A stretch of DNA of 8,652 nucleotides from the NCBI GenBank assembly GCA_900544425.1, contig UQUX01000075.1:1-8652 (forward strand), read 5' to 3'. The DNA is from an uncultured Collinsella sp. GTDB lineage: Bacteria; Actinomycetota; Coriobacteriia; Coriobacteriales; Coriobacteriaceae. Of the stretch, positions 6,272-8,652 are shown piece after piece; the first letter of the stretch is position 1, and each line of letters starts with the position of its first letter. The position numbers and the translations under genes are program-made. The notes below the pieces were generated by a model. That model made no database searches, was not told where the DNA came from, and was given only the letters and a program-made list of their open reading frames with translations.

Positions 6272-8652
6272 GTGGCAAACGAGTACAAGCAGACGATGAA
6301 TCTGCCCAAGACCGGTTTTCCCATGCGTGCCGGTCTTTCCAAGTCCGAGCCCAAGCGACTCAAGGACTGGCAGGACAACAAGGTCTACGAGCAGGTTCTG
6401 AAGAAGAACGAGGGTCACAAGAAGTTCGTGCTGCACGACGGCCCTCCGTACGCCAACGGCCCGATCCACATCGGCCACGCCATGAACAAGATCTCCAAGG
6501 ACATGATCAACCGTTACTGGATGATGCAGGGCTATGAGGTTCCATATGTCCCCGGTTGGGATTGCCATGGCCAGCCGATCGAGCATAAGGTCGAGGAGAA
6601 GCTCGGCACCGAGAAGTTCAACCAGACCTCCACGGCTAAGATCCGCGAGCTTTGCAACAAGTTCGCTGTCGAGAACATCGAGCTGCAGAAGGCCGGCTTC
6701 CGTCGCCTGGGCGTGCTCGGCGATTGGGACAACCCCTATCTGACGCTCTATCACCAGCATGACGCCGCCGACATCGAGGTTTTCAAGGCCATGTTCGACA
6801 AGGGCATGATCTATCGCGGTCACAAGCCCGTTCACTGGTGCAAGCACTGCCATACCGCACTTGCTGAGGCCGAGATTGAGTACTCCGACGAGACGAGCCC
6901 GTCCATCTTCGTGCGCTTTGAGATGACCTCCAAGCCCGCCGGCCTCGAGAACTTCGACGGCCCGGTTGACTTTATCATCTGGACGACCACGCCGTGGACC
7001 ATCCCCTCCGACCAGGCAGTTTCTCTCAAGCCCGGTGCCGCCTACGTCGCCGTTGAGCACGACGGCCGCGCCGAGGTCATGCTCGAGGACCTAGCTCCCA
7101 AGTGCTGCGAGGAGTTTGGCTGGGAGTACACCCCGGTTGTGGTCGACGGCAAGCCCTATGTGGTTCCCGCCGAGACCTTCCACCACATCCACTACAAGCA
7201 GCCGATCTTTGACGGCGTTGAGGGCGTGGCGCTGCTGGCCGATTACGTCGGTGTCGATGACGGTACCGGTATTGTCCACAACTCGCCCGGTCACGGCGTC
7301 GATGACTACTTCGCGTGCCTCAAGGAGGGCATCACCGACATCTGCATGCCGGTCGATGACGACGGCAAGTTCTACACCGGCGAGGAGTTTGGCACCGGTG
7401 GCCCCTTCAGCGGTATGGATACCGATGAGGCCAACCCGCACATCATCGAGTTCCTGCGCGAGCGCGGTACCCTGGTCCTCGAGAAGAAGATTACGCACAG
7501 CTATCCGCACTGCTGGCGCTGCAAGCACCCGGTGCTCTTCCGTGCTACCGACCAGTGGTTTGTCTCGATGGACAAGACCGGCTTGCGTGAGCAGGCTGGC
7601 AAGGAGGTTCGCGAGAACGTCAAGTGGTATCCGGCTCACGCCGCCAACCGCATCGGCGCCATGGTCGAGCAGCGTCCCGACTGGTGCATCAGCCGTCAGC
7701 GCAACTGGGGCGTGCCTATCCCGAGCTACACTTGCGCCGACTGCGGCGAGAAGGTTATGAACGACGCCACGCTCGACGCCGTCATCAAGCTCTTCCACGA
7801 GAAGGGCTCCGACGCCTGGTTCACCGACGCTCCCGAGAGCTACCTGGGCGAGGCCTGCGTCTGCCCCAAGTGCGGCGGCCATCACCTCAAGGCCGATAAG
7901 GACATCCTCGACGTGTGGTGGGATTCCGGCGTCTCCTGGAAGGCCGTCTGCGAGTACCGTCCCGAGCTGGAGTATCCGGCGGACGTGTATCTCGAGGGCT
8001 CCGACCAGCACCGCGGTTGGTTCCAGAGCTCGTTGCTCACCTCGGTGGGTGCCAATGGCCACGCTCCGTACAAGGCGGTCGTCTCGCAGGGCTTCACCCT
8101 CGACGGCCAGGGTCGAAAGATGTCCAAGTCGCTCGGCAACGTCATCGACCCCAATAAGGTCTGCGACGAGATGGGCGCCGACATCATCCGTCTGTGGGTT
8201 GCATCTGTCGATACCAGCTCCGACGTGTCCATCGACCACGAGATTCTTGCTCGTACGTCCGATGCCTACCGTCGTTTCCGCAACACGCTGCGCTTCCTGC
8301 TCTCCGAGCTCGAGGGTCAGTTTGAGCCCGAGACCGACGGCGTCGCCTTTGCCGACCTGCTGCCGCTCGACAAGCTCATGGTTGCCCGTCTGACCCAGGT
8401 TCAGGCCGAGGTCGACGATGCCTACGCCAGCTACGAGTTCCCGCGCGCCTACCGTGCGCTCTACGACTTCGTGGTTACCGAGCTCTCCAACGTGTATCTC
8501 GACGCCCTGAAGGACCGTCTGTACTGTGAGAAGCCCGGCTCGCTCGAGCGCCGCAGCGCCCAGACCGTGCTGGCCGAGCTCTTCTCGATGCTCATGCGCG
8601 ACCTTCAGCCGATCCTGTCCTACACGGTCGACGAGGCCATGGCCTATGCGCC
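6272..8652 (+). CDS. ileS: Isoleucyl-tRNA synthetase (3' end beyond window)
   Basis: A class I synthetase that joins isoleucine to tRNA-Ile in the cytoplasm; 793 complete codons are visible and the frame is open at the window end. GTG 6272 is supported by AAAGGGG (6261-6267) four bases upstream. The catalytic site has HIGH (66-69) in GPIHIGHAMNK and KMSKS (616-620), plus GWDCHGQPIE. The CP1 editing domain begins around WTTTPWTIP (TTT 238-240) and includes IVHNSPGHGVDDY with H336 and D345. Cysteine pairs WCKHC, HCWRC, CADC and CPKC may bind zinc. The layout and HIGH motif fit bacterial type 1 IleRS rather than the mupirocin-insensitive type 2. The anticodon-binding domain has started (SDAYRRFRNTLRFLL); the C-terminal zinc finger would lie outside. 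Odd points: N250 of E. coli is D247 here, and the usual HTAPGHG is HNSPGHG. Expression is set by the T-box just upstream. Confidence 0.97.
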   Translation, partial: MANEYKQTMNLPKTGFPMRAGLSKSEPKRLKDWQDNKVYEQVLKKNEGHKKFVLHDGPPYANGPIHIGHAMNKISKDMINRYWMMQGYEVPYVPGWDCHGQPIEHKVEEKLGTEKFNQTSTAKIRELCNKFAVENIELQKAGFRRLGVLGDWDNPYLTLYHQHDAADIEVFKAMFDKGMIYRGHKPVHWCKHCHTALAEAEIEYSDETSPSIFVRFEMTSKPAGLENFDGPVDFIIWTTTPWTIPSDQAVSLKPGAAYVAVEHDGRAEVMLEDLAPKCCEEFGWEYTPVVVDGKPYVVPAETFHHIHYKQPIFDGVEGVALLADYVGVDDGTGIVHNSPGHGVDDYFACLKEGITDICMPVDDDGKFYTGEEFGTGGPFSGMDTDEANPHIIEFLRERGTLVLEKKITHSYPHCWRCKHPVLFRATDQWFVSMDKTGLREQAGKEVRENVKWYPAHAANRIGAMVEQRPDWCISRQRNWGVPIPSYTCADCGEKVMNDATLDAVIKLFHEKGSDAWFTDAPESYLGEACVCPKCGGHHLKADKDILDVWWDSGVSWKAVCEYRPELEYPADVYLEGSDQHRGWFQSSLLTSVGANGHAPYKAVVSQGFTLDGQGRKMSKSLGNVIDPNKVCDEMGADIIRLWVASVDTSSDVSIDHEILARTSDAYRRFRNTLRFLLSELEGQFEPETDGVAFADLLPLDKLMVARLTQVQAEVDDAYASYEFPRAYRALYDFVVTELSNVYLDALKDRLYCEKPGSLERRSAQTVLAELFSMLMRDLQPILSYTVDEAMAYA

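Noticed and set aside
6152..8239. Two long minus-strand open frames (6152-7060 and 7091-8239)
   Set aside because: Both lie opposite ileS and the T-box terminator. ileS is certain from the HIGH and KMSKS motifs, so these are shadows.
1..8652. tRNA/rRNA genes, CRISPR arrays, IS elements, phage genes
   Set aside because: None seen on either strand; no tandem direct repeats, transposase or integrase motifs, or cloverleaf sequences were recognised by eye.

Overview
The window looks like chromosomal DNA of a gut Coriobacteriia member, most likely Collinsella. The clues are a fairly high GC content, strong G/C preference at third codon positions, Gram-positive-type ribosome binding sites, a transcriptional T-box in front of ileS, and protein sequences of actinobacterial/Firmicutes-like gut type. 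The genus call is an inference from recognition, not a database match.

Layout. 1-313 (+) is the 3' end of a SpoU/TrmH-family RNA 2'-O-methyltransferase. 439-1755 (+) is a MATE-family multidrug/sodium antiporter. 1756-2224 has no intact gene. It holds a long imperfect inverted repeat (1779-1847) and, on the minus strand at 1885-2132, a broken cobO/btuR (corrinoid adenosyltransferase) remnant. That remnant keeps the P-loop start and the C-terminal third but has lost the middle and changes frame at the join. 2225-4117 (+) is a complete membrane AAA+ zinc protease FtsH, ended by a strong intrinsic terminator. 4199-4654 (+) is a small DUF523 (TudS-like) protein. It converges on 4703-5785 (-), an iron-containing alcohol dehydrogenase / glycerol dehydrogenase-like enzyme, and the two share a bidirectional terminator. 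5786-6271 is a regulatory region holding an extended -10 promoter candidate and an isoleucine T-box riboswitch with recognisable Stem I, specifier AUC, antiterminator and terminator. 6272 to the window end (+) is ileS, open at its 3' end.

The genes do not form one pathway. Most are single transcription units with their own promoters or terminators: housekeeping functions (RNA methylation, membrane proteolysis, isoleucyl-tRNA charging) mixed with accessory metabolism and efflux. The best regulatory story is the T-box/ileS unit, in which uncharged tRNA-Ile should favour the antiterminator and allow ileS transcription.

I found no evidence of a new multi-gene system, phage, IS element or CRISPR array. 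The points most worth a second look are the cobO deletion remnant, the adjacent inverted repeat, a non-consensus T-box bulge, and unusual residues in the IleRS editing pocket.
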